From Segatella copri DSM 18205 (GTDB taxonomy: Bacteria > Bacteroidota > Bacteroidia > Bacteroidales > Bacteroidaceae), in NCBI RefSeq assembly GCF_025151535.1, contig NZ_CP102288.1, forward strand, positions 3,121,001 to 3,185,000: a stretch of 64,000 bases of DNA. Direction: 5' to 3'. Shown piece after piece: positions 1 through 8,886 of the stretch. The notes under the pieces are model-generated. The model saw only the letters and a program-made list of their open reading frames with translations. It had not been told where the DNA came from and did not search any database. The position numbers and the translations under genes were made by a program. The stretch's first letter is position 1. Each line of letters opens with the position of its first letter.

Positions 1-1
1 C

Positions 2-1165
2 GTAACGCTCTGGGAAGCTACTGATGATTTCGTGAAGGATCATCCTGAGGCTTTAGGACGTGTACGTTCTGTCAAGTTCAGCATGTTCAACCTCAAGAGT
101 GGCGAAACTCTTCCTAAGGAAGTGGGTAATCTCAAGTTCCTGGAGTCATTCTCTGTTGCTGCCAACGAGAACAACCAGATTCGTGAGGTGAAGCTCGGTG
201 ATGAAATCTGCTCGCTGAAGTATCTGAAGAATCTTACCGTTCAGGCTTACGGTCTGACTCAGTTGCCTGCTAGCTTTGTTAAGCTGGGCAAGAGTCTTGA
301 ATCGCTCAACCTGGTAAATAACAACTTCAACAAGTTGTCGGATATCACCGATATCGTCAACGAGAAGAACTTCCCTAAGTTGCGTAACCTCATTCTCTAT
401 GCACAGCGCCGTACGGATGTTGTCATCAACATCGCTTCGCTGGGCGAAAAGAATGCATCAGGCGTCTATGTTTATAATAACTATCCTATCGGACTGTATG
501 GTAAGGTAAATGCCGGATCTGCAGACCGTCAGGCGCTTCTCAAGCTCCTGACATGGGATAAGTTGAATACACTGAAGTTGTCTTACTGCTTCCTGGAGGG
601 TGAACTTCCTACCGATGAAGAGATGGATGCAGCTCTGGAGGCTGCCGGCAAGGCCACCCGATACAGCAAGTCTGACTTCTCTACTAACAAGGAAGATTAT
701 CTCGACAAGCTGGTAGGCGATACCTGCAAGTGGTTGCTCTCAGGCTGGAATAATCCTGTAACCTGCAAACACAAGGATGGTTCTGTAGTTTGCGAGGATG
801 TTTATGCTAGCGAGGTGCCACGTGTATTGCCAAACTGCCGTCAGTTGTCACTCAACCTGAACTTCTTTACAGGTGAGGTGCCAAACTGGATTCTCTTCCA
901 TCCACACCTGGTAGAATGGAATGCACCTACGTTGATCTTCAACCAGCAGCCTAAGGGTAAGAACAGCGATGGCGCTGCCGTTGGTTTCTCTAATATGACA
1001 GAAGACAGCTACAGCTACGACTACTATTACGGAACCAGCGACCCAGGCAGCAAGTGGGAGATTCCGGGTGTAGCTTATCCGCTCTACTACCGCACATACG
1101 TGGCAGCAGGCGATATTAATGAAGCTGCGCTGATGGCTAAGTACAGGAGAACTAAGAAAAAGTAA
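2..1165 (+). CDS. Leucine-rich-repeat-like protein, 5' end cut by window edge
   Basis: The frame is open to the left edge, so only the C-terminal 387 or so residues are visible. A GTG at 32 is not a credible start because coding continues upstream of it. The visible part holds irregular leucine-rich repeats in its first 130 residues (phrases such as LKYLKNLTVQAYGLTQLP), a middle cysteine-containing section (NPVTCKHKDGSVVCED) and a Tyr/Ser-rich tail ending in basic residues. It lies 31 nt upstream of the S8 protease lipoprotein on the same strand, so the two are probably co-transcribed. It is probably surface or periplasmic by analogy with Bacteroidales LRR proteins, but no signal peptide is visible here. 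I do not recognise a specific function. Confidence 0.8.
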   Translation, partial: VTLWEATDDFVKDHPEALGRVRSVKFSMFNLKSGETLPKEVGNLKFLESFSVAANENNQIREVKLGDEICSLKYLKNLTVQAYGLTQLPASFVKLGKSLESLNLVNNNFNKLSDITDIVNEKNFPKLRNLILYAQRRTDVVINIASLGEKNASGVYVYNNYPIGLYGKVNAGSADRQALLKLLTWDKLNTLKLSYCFLEGELPTDEEMDAALEAAGKATRYSKSDFSTNKEDYLDKLVGDTCKWLLSGWNNPVTCKHKDGSVVCEDVYASEVPRVLPNCRQLSLNLNFFTGEVPNWILFHPHLVEWNAPTLIFNQQPKGKNSDGAAVGFSNMTEDSYSYDYYYGTSDPGSKWEIPGVAYPLYYRTYVAAGDINEAALMAKYRRTKKK

Positions 1166-1196
1166 GATAAACATAAAAACAATATAGAAGCAAACA

Positions 1197-3284
1197 ATGA
1201 AGAAAAAGTTTTTCTATATAGCAATGGTCGCATTGGCATTGACGGGCTGTTCTGACAGCCTGTCAACCATCGGCTCTTCTGACGGCAATTCTGAAATCAC
1301 CATCCCTGCAGATGCTGAGGCGGGTGAGTTGCTGATAAAGTTCAGTCCGGAGATGAGCGATATCCTCGACCAGGCACAACTGAGCAAGACTCGCGCCGGA
1401 AAGGCTACCCGTTCGGGTATTCCTTCTACTGACGAGGTGCTCGACATCCTGGGAAGCTACAGCTTTGAGCGTGTGTTCCCGGTAGATGCAAATACTGAGG
1501 CAAGAACCCGCGAGGCGGGACTCCACCTCTGGTATACGGTGAAGTTTAATAAGGGAACCGACCTGAAGGCGGCTGCCGATCGCCTGAAGCAGTTGGGTGA
1601 AATCTCAAAGGTTCAGACTAACGGTCGCATCAAGCGTGCTTACAATACAGACAGCAAGCGCATCTATCTCAGCGATAAGGCACTTCAGCAGAAGTCTACC
1701 CGCTCAGCAGCCGAGGGCGAGCCAAACGACCCAGGCTTTGCCAGCCAGTGGCATTACCGTAACCTGGGTGAGGACCACTATGACTTTGAGAAGCTCAACA
1801 ATAATCAGGTGGGTGCTAAGGCAGGATGTGACGTGAATGCACTTGAGGCATGGAAGACCTGTACAGGCGATCCTTCTATCATCGTGGCTATTCTTGATGA
1901 GGGCGTGATGTATACGCACCCTGATCTGGCAGCCAACATGTGGTGCAACCCGGGCGAAAGCGTTCAGGGTGCCAAGACTGACGGCGACGGTAATGGTTAT
2001 GAGGGCGACCTTCATGGCTACAACTTCGTTACTGAGAGTGGCGATATTACCTGGACTGATGCCAATGACACCGGTCATGGTACTCACGTAGCTGGTACTA
2101 TTGCAGCCGTTAATAATAATGGTAAAGGTGTTTGTGGTGTAGCTGGTGGTGACGGTACTCCTAACTCTGGTGTCAAGATCATGTCATGCCAGGTATTCTC
2201 CGGCCAGAACAGTGTAACCTTGGCAGGCGAGGCGAGAGCCATCAAGTATGCTGCCGATAATGGTGCTGTCATCCTGCAGTGCAGTTGGGGTTACAACTCT
2301 TCAGAGTCTAGCATCATCAATGGTTATACTCCGGGTCCTGCTACCGAGAAGGAATGGGCTGAGACCTATCCGCTGGAGAAGGAAGCTCTGGATTACTTCA
2401 TCAACAATGCCGGTTCGCCTAATGGTGTCATCGACGGCGGTATTCCAGTCTTCGCAGCCGGTAACGAGTATGCTGGCAATCCTGCTTTCCCAGGTGCTTA
2501 CTCTAAGTGCGTCAGCGTATCTTCATTAGCTGCCGACTATACTCCAGCCTGCTACACTGATTACGGTTCGCTCGTAACCCTGAGCGCTCCTGGTGGCGAC
2601 TTGGATTATTACAGCAAGATTGGCGAGCAGGAAGATGAATACTGGGCAGAGACAACCGAGCAGAAAGGTGCTGTGCTCTCTACGATGATCAAGAACGGTC
2701 AGCCTGCTTACGGCTACATGGAGGGTACCTCTATGGCTTGTCCTCATGTTTCGGGTGTGGCTGCCTTGGGTCTCGCTTATGCAAGCAAGACGAACCGTCA
2801 TTATCGTGCTGCCGACTTCGTAGCCCTGATGAAGAAATCTGTGAAGGAATTGGATAGTCATTATCAGAATGGTGCAACCAAGACCTACTACATGAACCAT
2901 TCTACCGTAGGTGCTTCGCCAGAGATTGTACAGCTCTCTAAGTACATCGGCAAGATGGGTGCTGGTCTGATTGATGCAGCTCAGCTCTTGAACAACATCA
3001 AGAACAAGAAACTCAGTTCTGATATGAAGTTGCCTAACGTGTATGTGGGCATCGAGAAGACTGTTTCTCTCAACCTCGCTGCATATTTCGCAGGTCAGAC
3101 AGAGGGATTCTCTTGCTCTGTAGCGAATAGCAGCGTAGCTTCTGCTTCGGTAGATGGCAAGACGCTCACCGTGAAAGGACTCGCTTCCGGAAGCACATCG
3201 CTCACCGTAACAGCTGCCGATGGTACCAGCCAGACCGTAGTTGTGACTGTTAGAAAGAGTGCCGGTAACAATGGTTGGATGTAA
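1197..3284 (+). CDS. S8 (subtilisin-family) serine protease, lipoprotein
   Basis: The 695-residue protein begins with a lipoprotein signal (ALALTGC, lipid Cys about residue 18). Residues 40-150 resemble a subtilase propeptide. The catalytic domain has all expected residues: Asp234 (ILDEGV), His294 in GHGTHVAG, oxyanion Asn423 (AAGNE) and nucleophile Ser512 in GTSMACPHVSG. Residues about 610-690 form an Ig-like Big2-type domain. It is predicted to be an active peptidase anchored to the outer membrane or periplasmic face. It sits second in a four-gene operon. The substrate is unknown, and the two flanking secreted proteins may be partners or targets (inference). Confidence 0.93.
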   Translation: MKKKFFYIAMVALALTGCSDSLSTIGSSDGNSEITIPADAEAGELLIKFSPEMSDILDQAQLSKTRAGKATRSGIPSTDEVLDILGSYSFERVFPVDANTEARTREAGLHLWYTVKFNKGTDLKAAADRLKQLGEISKVQTNGRIKRAYNTDSKRIYLSDKALQQKSTRSAAEGEPNDPGFASQWHYRNLGEDHYDFEKLNNNQVGAKAGCDVNALEAWKTCTGDPSIIVAILDEGVMYTHPDLAANMWCNPGESVQGAKTDGDGNGYEGDLHGYNFVTESGDITWTDANDTGHGTHVAGTIAAVNNNGKGVCGVAGGDGTPNSGVKIMSCQVFSGQNSVTLAGEARAIKYAADNGAVILQCSWGYNSSESSIINGYTPGPATEKEWAETYPLEKEALDYFINNAGSPNGVIDGGIPVFAAGNEYAGNPAFPGAYSKCVSVSSLAADYTPACYTDYGSLVTLSAPGGDLDYYSKIGEQEDEYWAETTEQKGAVLSTMIKNGQPAYGYMEGTSMACPHVSGVAALGLAYASKTNRHYRAADFVALMKKSVKELDSHYQNGATKTYYMNHSTVGASPEIVQLSKYIGKMGAGLIDAAQLLNNIKNKKLSSDMKLPNVYVGIEKTVSLNLAAYFAGQTEGFSCSVANSSVASASVDGKTLTVKGLASGSTSLTVTAADGTSQTVVVTVRKSAGNNGWM

Positions 3285-3295
3285 GTGGATATAAT

Positions 3296-4033
3296 ATGAA
3301 GATATTTGCTTTCCTATCGCTTTTCTTCCTGGCTTTGCCTGTTACGGTGAATGCGCAGAAGGAACTGCTGAAGTTTGAGCATCCGCTTATCGATGCAGGT
3401 ACGATGACCGAGGACGATGCGCCTCGCACCTTCACCTTCGTAGGTAAGAATGTGAGCAAGAAGATACTGCACATCACACAGGTGAGAACCACCTGTGGAT
3501 GTACCAGTTCTTATGTTAGGGGGGATGTGATGAAGCCTGGCGATACCTGTCAGGTGCAGATCACCTTCACGCCTAACCGCTATCCGGGCACCATCAATAC
3601 GGGTGCTTATCTCTATCTGAAAGAGGTAGAGGGACAGCCTGCCGTTAAGCTTGCCTTAACGGGAAAGGTGCTGCCGGGTGCTGACCAGTGGGCACGCTAT
3701 CCGCACAAGATGGGAGCACTCAGACTGAAACAGGCGAAGGCAAGTATCACAGAGGTAAAGCCGGGCACAGAGCCTGAGGCACGTATCCTCTGCGGAAACA
3801 GCGGTGACAAGCCGCTCCGTATATCCAGCCTCCTTCTTCCTCCTTATGCCCGTCTTACGACAGAGCCTGAGGTGATAGAACCGGGTGATGAGGCTGACCT
3901 CGTCATCACCATCATAGCCGATAAGATTCCGGCTACGATGCCCGAATCCTTCACCTTCCCTGTTATTCTGGAGGGCTTGGACGCCCGCCCGTCTGACAGA
4001 ACGATACAGGTCGTTGTAAAGGTAAAAAGGTAA
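3296..4033 (+). CDS. Exported DUF1573-domain protein
   Basis: The start is taken at ATG 3296 (MKIFAFLSLFFLALP), which gives a clean Sec signal peptide cleaved near NAQ. An earlier in-frame ATG at 3275 overlaps the end of the protease gene and would spoil the signal. The mature protein has a DUF1573 Ig-like domain at residues about 25-110 with the characteristic TTCGCTSS segment and the KPGD..QITF pattern, then a second Ig-like domain. Length is 245 residues. DUF1573 proteins are common exported proteins of unknown role in Bacteroidetes. Only 11 nt separate it from the protease stop, so they are probably translated from one mRNA. Confidence 0.85.
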   Translation: MKIFAFLSLFFLALPVTVNAQKELLKFEHPLIDAGTMTEDDAPRTFTFVGKNVSKKILHITQVRTTCGCTSSYVRGDVMKPGDTCQVQITFTPNRYPGTINTGAYLYLKEVEGQPAVKLALTGKVLPGADQWARYPHKMGALRLKQAKASITEVKPGTEPEARILCGNSGDKPLRISSLLLPPYARLTTEPEVIEPGDEADLVITIIADKIPATMPESFTFPVILEGLDARPSDRTIQVVVKVKR

Positions 4034-4070
4034 AAGGGAAAAAAAGTAAAAAAGAAAAAATACCAAGACA

Positions 4071-4562
4071 ATGAAATATTTGAAAAAACTCTTCACCCTC
4101 CTGGTGATTGCTTTGTTTGCCTGCGGCTTTGCAGCCTGCAGCAGCGATGATGAAGAACCGGAGGAGCCTTCTCTGGAAGTTACACCTGCCAATCTTCATG
4201 GCACATGGGAGTTGGCTGAGTGGAACGGTGAACCTCTTGCTGAGGGCACATACTGCTACATCGTTTTCAACCGCAAGGACCAGACTTTCGAGATGTATCA
4301 GAAGTTTGACAGTATGTATGGTCGCCATATCACCGGTTCGTTCGCTATCAAGAACGATCCATACCAGGGCTACATTATCAGCGGAAGCTATGATAACGGT
4401 AAGGGCGACTGGAACCAGAGTTATCTCGTAACCCGTCTCCTGGCATCGGGTTCCATGATATGGACCGCCAAGGACGATGTTACCGACATCAGCCGCTACA
4501 AGCGTTGCGATGAGGTACCTGCCGAGATACTCAAGGAATGTAAAGATCTCACTGAAGAATAA
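4071..4562 (+). CDS. Small lipocalin-like lipoprotein
   Basis: The 163-residue protein starts with a lipoprotein signal ending GFAAC followed by SSDDEEPEEP, an acidic tether that is typical of surface-exported Bacteroidetes lipoproteins (inference). The body begins LHGTWELAEWNGEPL and continues with beta-strand-rich sequence, resembling lipocalin-like/DUF5004-type domains. It is the last gene of the operon that starts left of the window, 37 nt after the DUF1573 gene, and is followed immediately by a strong terminator. No catalytic motif is seen. A ligand-binding or structural role is possible but unproven. A second protein of similar design lies at 31919-32389. Confidence 0.8.
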   Translation: MKYLKKLFTLLVIALFACGFAACSSDDEEPEEPSLEVTPANLHGTWELAEWNGEPLAEGTYCYIVFNRKDQTFEMYQKFDSMYGRHITGSFAIKNDPYQGYIISGSYDNGKGDWNQSYLVTRLLASGSMIWTAKDDVTDISRYKRCDEVPAEILKECKDLTEE

Positions 4563-4612
4563 AAAAAAGAGCGAATTATCTGCAAATTCTGCGGATTATT
4601 CGCTCTTTTTTT
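4563..4612 (+). terminator. Strong intrinsic terminator
   Basis: A long hairpin: AAAAAGAGCGAAT pairs with ATTCGCTCTTTTT, extended inside by ATCTGC/GCGGAT, and the right arm ends in a T run. It starts at the stop codon of the lipoprotein gene. Confidence 0.92.
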
Positions 4613-4613
4613 G

Positions 4614-4621
4614 TATCTTTG
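4614..4621 (+). promoter_or_regulatory. -7 box TATCTTTG of the kinase-AraC gene
   Basis: This matches the Bacteroidetes TAnnTTTG box and follows directly on the terminator. It overlaps a TTG at 4619 that could be read as a start, which supports the ATG at 4658 as the true start. Confidence 0.75.
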
Positions 4622-4657
4622 CCCTCAAACTTATCATCGGGTTCAAAGTTTAAGAAT

Positions 4658-5620
4658 ATGATATTAACGATTACAGGTTCAGACAGCACCGGAGGCTCTG
4701 GTGTGCAGGCGGACATCAGGACGATTTCCGAGTTGGGCGGTTATGCTGTTTCGGCGATAACCAGCATCACTGTGCAGAATACGCTCGGTATTCAGGAGTT
4801 CTTTGATATTCCTGCCGAGATTGTTTCGGGGCAGATTGAGGCTATCATGAACGATATGCAGCCTGATATTGTGAAGATTGGTATGATACGCAGGGTGGAA
4901 ACGCTGAATGTGGTCATCGATGCGTTGACCAGGTACCGTCCTGCCCATATCATCTATGCCCCTGCCATCTGGTCGAGCCAGGGCGATGCGCTGATGACGG
5001 AAGATGTGGTGAGCCAGATCAAATACCGTCTGCTGCCGCTCTGTTCTGTCGTCGTGTCACGCAAGAAGGAGAGCGACATCATTCTTCAGAATTCCAAACT
5101 ACTGAGCCTTGCCGAGAAGCAGGGACTCCGGATCTATCGCCTCGACAATGCCAATTCGCATGGTCTCATCAACCGTTTCTCTTCAGCTCTTGCCGTCTAT
5201 CTGAATCAGGGCAAGAAGATGGAGGAGGCGCTGGCGATGGCGCAGGATTTCATCAATGTAGAACTCGTGCGCCAGAGCAATCTGCAGGGCAGGAGTTCCG
5301 AGCTTTACAACCAGTTTATATCGCAGGTTAATAACTTCTGCCGCACTTACAGCGATGTTCATTTCTATGCCGACCAGTTGAATGTGAGTGGCCGTTATCT
5401 GGCTCAGGTTACCCGCCGCATCTCCGGCAAGACGCCGAAGGCAATCATCGATGAATACATAGTGAAGGAGATAGAGCGCGAGCTTTCTACCACCACGCAT
5501 ACGGTTCAGGAGATAGCCAATACCTTCGGTTTCTCCTCGCAGGCGCATCTCACCAAATTCTTCAAGAAGATGAGAGGGGTAACGCCTTCTGCTTTCAGGC
5601 AACCAAAACCTGTTAATTAA
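4658..5620 (+). CDS. Degenerate ThiD-like kinase domain fused to AraC-type HTH
   Basis: A 320-residue fusion. Residues 1-210 resemble hydroxymethylpyrimidine/pyridoxal kinases of the ThiD family: the substrate-side motifs ITGSDSTGGSGVQAD, VQNT and KIGM are kept. The kinase hallmarks are lost: the GTGC anion-hole/catalytic-Cys motif reads SHGLINRFSSAL, and the region that usually holds KGGH is shortened. Residues about 220-320 form an AraC double HTH (VQEIANTFGFSSQAHLTKFFKKMRGVTPSAFR). The likely role is a transcription factor whose dead kinase domain senses a pyrimidine or B6-type ligand. pdxS-pdxT lie 1.7 kb downstream, so B6 control is plausible; thiamine control is the alternative. The start is chosen because upstream codons overlap the promoter. 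Confidence 0.85.
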   Translation: MILTITGSDSTGGSGVQADIRTISELGGYAVSAITSITVQNTLGIQEFFDIPAEIVSGQIEAIMNDMQPDIVKIGMIRRVETLNVVIDALTRYRPAHIIYAPAIWSSQGDALMTEDVVSQIKYRLLPLCSVVVSRKKESDIILQNSKLLSLAEKQGLRIYRLDNANSHGLINRFSSALAVYLNQGKKMEEALAMAQDFINVELVRQSNLQGRSSELYNQFISQVNNFCRTYSDVHFYADQLNVSGRYLAQVTRRISGKTPKAIIDEYIVKEIERELSTTTHTVQEIANTFGFSSQAHLTKFFKKMRGVTPSAFRQPKPVN

Positions 5621-5631
5621 AATGAGTCCGG

Positions 5632-5790
5632 CCAATTAAGGAAATAAAATACGGTCAACTGAGGAAATGAAATACGGTCAACTGAGGAAATGAAATACGG
5701 CCAACTGAGGAAACGAAATCCAGCCAACTGAGGAAATAAAATCCAGCCAACTGAGGAAATAAAATCCAGCCAACTGAGGAAATATCAAAA
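5632..5790. repeat. 23-bp minisatellite, seven copies
   Basis: Copies start at 5632, 5655, 5678, 5701, 5724, 5747 and 5770, exactly 23 bp apart. The core is CCAACTGAGGAAATAAAAT with small changes (TACGG or TCCAG linker). The period is not a multiple of three, so it is not coding. The array begins 12 nt after the stop of the kinase-AraC gene and ends just before the promoter of the next gene. Its core (CTGAG.AA) resembles the 22-bp arrays at 10181 and 33010. Confidence 0.95.
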
Positions 5791-5798
5791 AAAAGTAG

Positions 5799-5806
5799 TA
5801 TCTTTG
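5799..5806 (+). promoter_or_regulatory. -7 box TATCTTTG of the ATPase gene
   Basis: TAnnTTTG box 26 nt upstream of the ATG at 5832, directly after the 23-bp repeat array. No clear -33 TTTG is seen because the repeats occupy that position. Confidence 0.7.
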
Positions 5807-5831
5807 CACACGTAATCAAATATTTGAAAAT

Positions 5832-7103
5832 ATGGAATACAAATATAGAATCGCAGACCAAATGCTGGCAAAGAAACTGGCAAGCAAGGGGGCTATCTTG
5901 ATAGAAGGTCCAAAATGGTGTGGGAAAACTACCACCGCCGAACAGCAGGCTAATAGTATCCTGTATATGGATAATCCTGCCTCATTGGAAACAAATCTAC
6001 AGATGGCAGAGATTGATGCTTCTTTCTTGCTGGAGGGTGATACGCCAAGACTTATTGATGAATGGCAGTTGGCACCCAAACTTTGGGATGCCATCAGATT
6101 TGAGGTTGACCATCGGCATGATGTGGGACAGTTTGTCTTGACAGGCTCTGCTGTACCTGCAGATGAAAAAGATATGCACCATTCTGGAACAGGACGGTTC
6201 AGTTGGCTAACGATGAGACCAATGAGTCTCTATGAATCAGGCGAATCAAACGGAAAGGTGAGTTTGGCACATTTATTTGAAACACCAGAAAAGATAGTTG
6301 CCATTAACAAACTGAAGATAGATGACCTGGCATATCTGATTTGCCGTGGCGGTTGGCCTTTTGCTTGTGGATTACAAGGCGAAGCAGCTTTGGAACAAGC
6401 ATTCGACTATGTGGATGCTGTTATTAAGAAAGATATTTCGCGGGTGGATGGAGTAAATCGTAACGCAACGACTACAAGATTGCTATTGCGTTCATACGCC
6501 CGGAATCAAGGTTCGCAAGCAACCATCGGAACGATAGTGGCTGATATGATGACAAATGATGAAAATGAAATTAGCGTGAAGACAGCAGGTAGCTATCTGG
6601 AAGCCTTGCGCAAGATTTTTGTCATAGAGGATTCCGAAGCCTGGAATCCTAACCTACGCTCCAAGACGGCTATCCGTACTGCAAATACCCGTTACTTTAT
6701 AGACCCGTCTATCGGAACGGCAGTATTGGGACTGGGGCCTAAAGATCTTATCAACGACCTCAATACGATGGGGCTCTTTTTTGAAACCCTTTGTATTCGT
6801 GATTTGCGAGTCTTTGCAGATGCATTAGATGGAGAGGTGTATCATTATCGCGATAAAAATGGATTGGAATGTGATGCTGTTGTGCATCTGCGTAATGGTA
6901 AATATGGACTTGTTGAAGTAAAGTTAGGTGGCGACAAGCTCATTAACGAGGGTGCAGAAAACCTGCTAACTCTTGCCGGTAAAATAAATACAGAAAAAAT
7001 GAATGATCCATCTTTCATGATGGTACTTACGGGAACAGGCGATTTCGCTTATCGAAGAAAAGATGGTGTTTATGTTGTTCCTATCGGGTGCTTGAAAGAT
7101 TAA
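5832..7103 (+). CDS. AAA_14 / DUF4143 ATP-binding protein
   Basis: A 423-residue protein with a Walker A motif GPKWCGKTT (about residues 26-34), a Walker B-like PRLIDEWQ (72-79) and LTGSA sensor-like segment (about 105). The C-terminal DUF4143 domain contains ECDAVVHLRNGKYGLVEVKLG, a PD-(D/E)xK-like core. Members of this family are widespread in Bacteroidetes, patchily distributed, and of uncertain function. It stands alone with its own promoter, between the kinase-AraC gene and pdxS, and looks like an accessory insertion into a B6-related locus (inference). Two other ATPases of different subfamilies lie at 9056 and 33321, each with minisatellites beside it. Confidence 0.88.
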   Translation: MEYKYRIADQMLAKKLASKGAILIEGPKWCGKTTTAEQQANSILYMDNPASLETNLQMAEIDASFLLEGDTPRLIDEWQLAPKLWDAIRFEVDHRHDVGQFVLTGSAVPADEKDMHHSGTGRFSWLTMRPMSLYESGESNGKVSLAHLFETPEKIVAINKLKIDDLAYLICRGGWPFACGLQGEAALEQAFDYVDAVIKKDISRVDGVNRNATTTRLLLRSYARNQGSQATIGTIVADMMTNDENEISVKTAGSYLEALRKIFVIEDSEAWNPNLRSKTAIRTANTRYFIDPSIGTAVLGLGPKDLINDLNTMGLFFETLCIRDLRVFADALDGEVYHYRDKNGLECDAVVHLRNGKYGLVEVKLGGDKLINEGAENLLTLAGKINTEKMNDPSFMMVLTGTGDFAYRRKDGVYVVPIGCLKD

Positions 7104-7295
7104 AATAAGGTTCATTTTACTTCTTGCCTGGTAACGGTACTAAGTTGCATCAGCGCTTCTTGATTTTCAATCAAAGTCCAATTTAGAGCGAGTTAGTATT
7201 TTTAACAGCTTTCCTCCTCTTTATATATTCAGGAATATCTCTTATATATTTGCGAATCTCTCTTTATACAAAATGACTCAATGTTTGCAGAAAAT

Positions 7296-7336
7296 GGAAC
7301 ATTTTTTTCTGTTTTCAGTGAAAAATGTTTCCTTTG
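7296..7336 (+). promoter_or_regulatory. Inverted repeat overlapping the probable pdxS promoter
   Basis: Arms GGAACATTTTT (7296-7306) and AAAAATGTTTCC (7321-7332) flank a short spacer, and the right arm runs into TTCCTTTG (7329-7336), a weak match to the TAnnTTTG box about 30 nt before the pdxS ATG. It is a candidate operator for a regulator of PLP synthesis. The remaining 7104-7295 is AT-rich with no gene seen. Confidence 0.45.
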
Positions 7337-7366
7337 CAGCCGTAATTGAATAAAAATATAAGAATT

Positions 7367-8242
7367 ATGGCAGAAAATAGACAAGAATTGAACCGCAACT
7401 TGGCTCAGATGCTCAAGGGTGGTGTGATTATGGACGTAACAACTCCAGAACAGGCAAAAATCGCAGAGGCAGCAGGTGCATGCGCAGTAATGGCTTTGGA
7501 ACGTATTCCAGCTGACATCCGTGCAGCAGGTGGTGTTTCACGTATGAGCGACCCTAAGATGATCAAGGGTATTCAGGAGGCTGTTTCTATCCCTGTAATG
7601 GCTAAGTGCCGCATCGGTCACTTCGCTGAGGCTCAGATTCTTCAGGCTATCGAAATCGACTATATTGACGAGAGCGAGGTGCTCTCTCCAGCTGATAATG
7701 TTTATCACATTGACAAGACTCAGTTTGACGTACCATTCGTTTGTGGTGCCAAGAACCTGGGTGAGGCGCTCCGCCGTATTGCTGAGGGTGCTACGATGAT
7801 CCGTACCAAGGGTGAGCCAGGAACAGGTGATGTGGTTCAGGCTGTTACCCACATGCGTATGATGCAGAGCGAAATCCGCCGCCTGGTTTCTATGAGCGAG
7901 GATGAACTTTACGAGGCAGCCAAGCAGTTGCAGGCTCCTTACGACCTGGTGAAGTATGTTCACGAGAACGGCAAGTTGCCAGTGGTTAACTTCGCTGCCG
8001 GTGGTGTGGCTACTCCAGCTGATGCTGCCCTGATGATGCAGCTCGGTGCCGAGGGTGTATTCGTAGGCTCTGGAATCTTCAAGAGCGGTAACCCAGCTAA
8101 GCGTGCCCAGGCTATCGTGAAGGCAGTTACCAACTACAACGACCCTAAGATGCTGGCTGAGTTGAGCGAGGACCTCGGTGAGGCAATGGTAGGTATCAAT
8201 GAGCAGGAGATAGCTTTGCTCATGGCTGAAAGAGGTAAGTAA
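7367..8242 (+). CDS. pdxS: Pyridoxal 5'-phosphate synthase, lyase subunit PdxS
   Basis: The 291-residue TIM-barrel subunit makes PLP from ribose 5-phosphate, glyceraldehyde 3-phosphate and ammonia supplied by PdxT. The key residues are visible: Asp23 (GGVIMDV), Lys80 ([10 protein letters not shown]), Lys148 ([10 protein letters not shown]) and the phosphate-binding [30 protein letters not shown]. The ATG at 7367 ([11 protein letters not shown]) is preferred to an upstream TTG at 7346. Its stop overlaps the pdxT start (TAATG), so the two subunits are translationally coupled. Function is essentially certain. Confidence 0.98.
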   Translation: MAENRQELNRNLAQMLKGGVIMDVTTPEQAKIAEAAGACAVMALERIPADIRAAGGVSRMSDPKMIKGIQEAVSIPVMAKCRIGHFAEAQILQAIEIDYIDESEVLSPADNVYHIDKTQFDVPFVCGAKNLGEALRRIAEGATMIRTKGEPGTGDVVQAVTHMRMMQSEIRRLVSMSEDELYEAAKQLQAPYDLVKYVHENGKLPVVNFAAGGVATPADAALMMQLGAEGVFVGSGIFKSGNPAKRAQAIVKAVTNYNDPKMLAELSEDLGEAMVGINEQEIALLMAERGK

Positions 8243-8811
8243 TGAGAATAGCAGTATTAGCTTTACAAGGCGCTTTTGCTGAGCACAGACAGAAGTTGGC
8301 TCAGTTGGGCGTGGATAGTTTCGAGGTTCGCCAGTTGAAGGATTGGAACCAGCCAAAGGATGGCTTGATTATTCCGGGCGGTGAGAGTACTACCCAGGCG
8401 AAACTCTTGAATGAATTGGGATTGATGGATCCAGTGAAGGTGGCGATTGCTGCCGGCTTGCCAGTTTATGGTACCTGTGCCGGTTTGATTCTTCTTGCCA
8501 AGAAGATTGAGGGCGAGCCTAGCCAGCGCATTGCTTCGATGGACATCACGGCTTTGAGAAATGCCTACGGTCGCCAGTTGGGCAGTTTCTACATCGAGGC
8601 TCCGATGAAGGGCATCGAGGGAAATATCCCAATGACTTTCATCCGTGCCCCTTATATTAAAGAGGTGTGGGGAGATGCTGAGGTTCTTGCTGAGGTAGAT
8701 GGCAAGATTGTGGCTGCCCGCCAGGGTAACCAGCTCGTTACCGCCTTTCATCCTGAACTGAACGAAAGTCTGGAGATTCATAAGTATTTTCTGGGGATGT
8801 GCAGCAAGTAG
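8242..8811 (+). CDS. pdxT: Pyridoxal 5'-phosphate synthase, glutaminase subunit PdxT
   Basis: The 189-residue class I glutaminase delivers ammonia to PdxS. The triad is present: the nucleophile Cys in YGTCAGLILLA (about residue 79) and His/Glu in AFHPELNE (about 169-171). The PGGEST oxyanion loop near residue 45 is also typical. The start codon overlaps the pdxS stop codon. The gene has the usual length for the family and ends before a repeat-rich intergenic region. With pdxS it forms a complete DXP-independent B6 pathway. Confidence 0.98.
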   Translation: MRIAVLALQGAFAEHRQKLAQLGVDSFEVRQLKDWNQPKDGLIIPGGESTTQAKLLNELGLMDPVKVAIAAGLPVYGTCAGLILLAKKIEGEPSQRIASMDITALRNAYGRQLGSFYIEAPMKGIEGNIPMTFIRAPYIKEVWGDAEVLAEVDGKIVAARQGNQLVTAFHPELNESLEIHKYFLGMCSK

Positions 8812-8886
8812 GCTTCATCCAGAGATGAAACTTATTTCGTTGCCCGATGAAACAGGCTTCATGGGCACATGAAGCTACATAGCAAA

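Noticed and set aside
5632..5790. CRISPR array
   Set aside because: Units are contiguous with 23-bp period and no unique spacers, and no cas genes are near.
5655..5861. Minus-strand coding frame with repeated residues
   Set aside because: It only reads through the 23-bp minisatellite, whose period is not a multiple of three.
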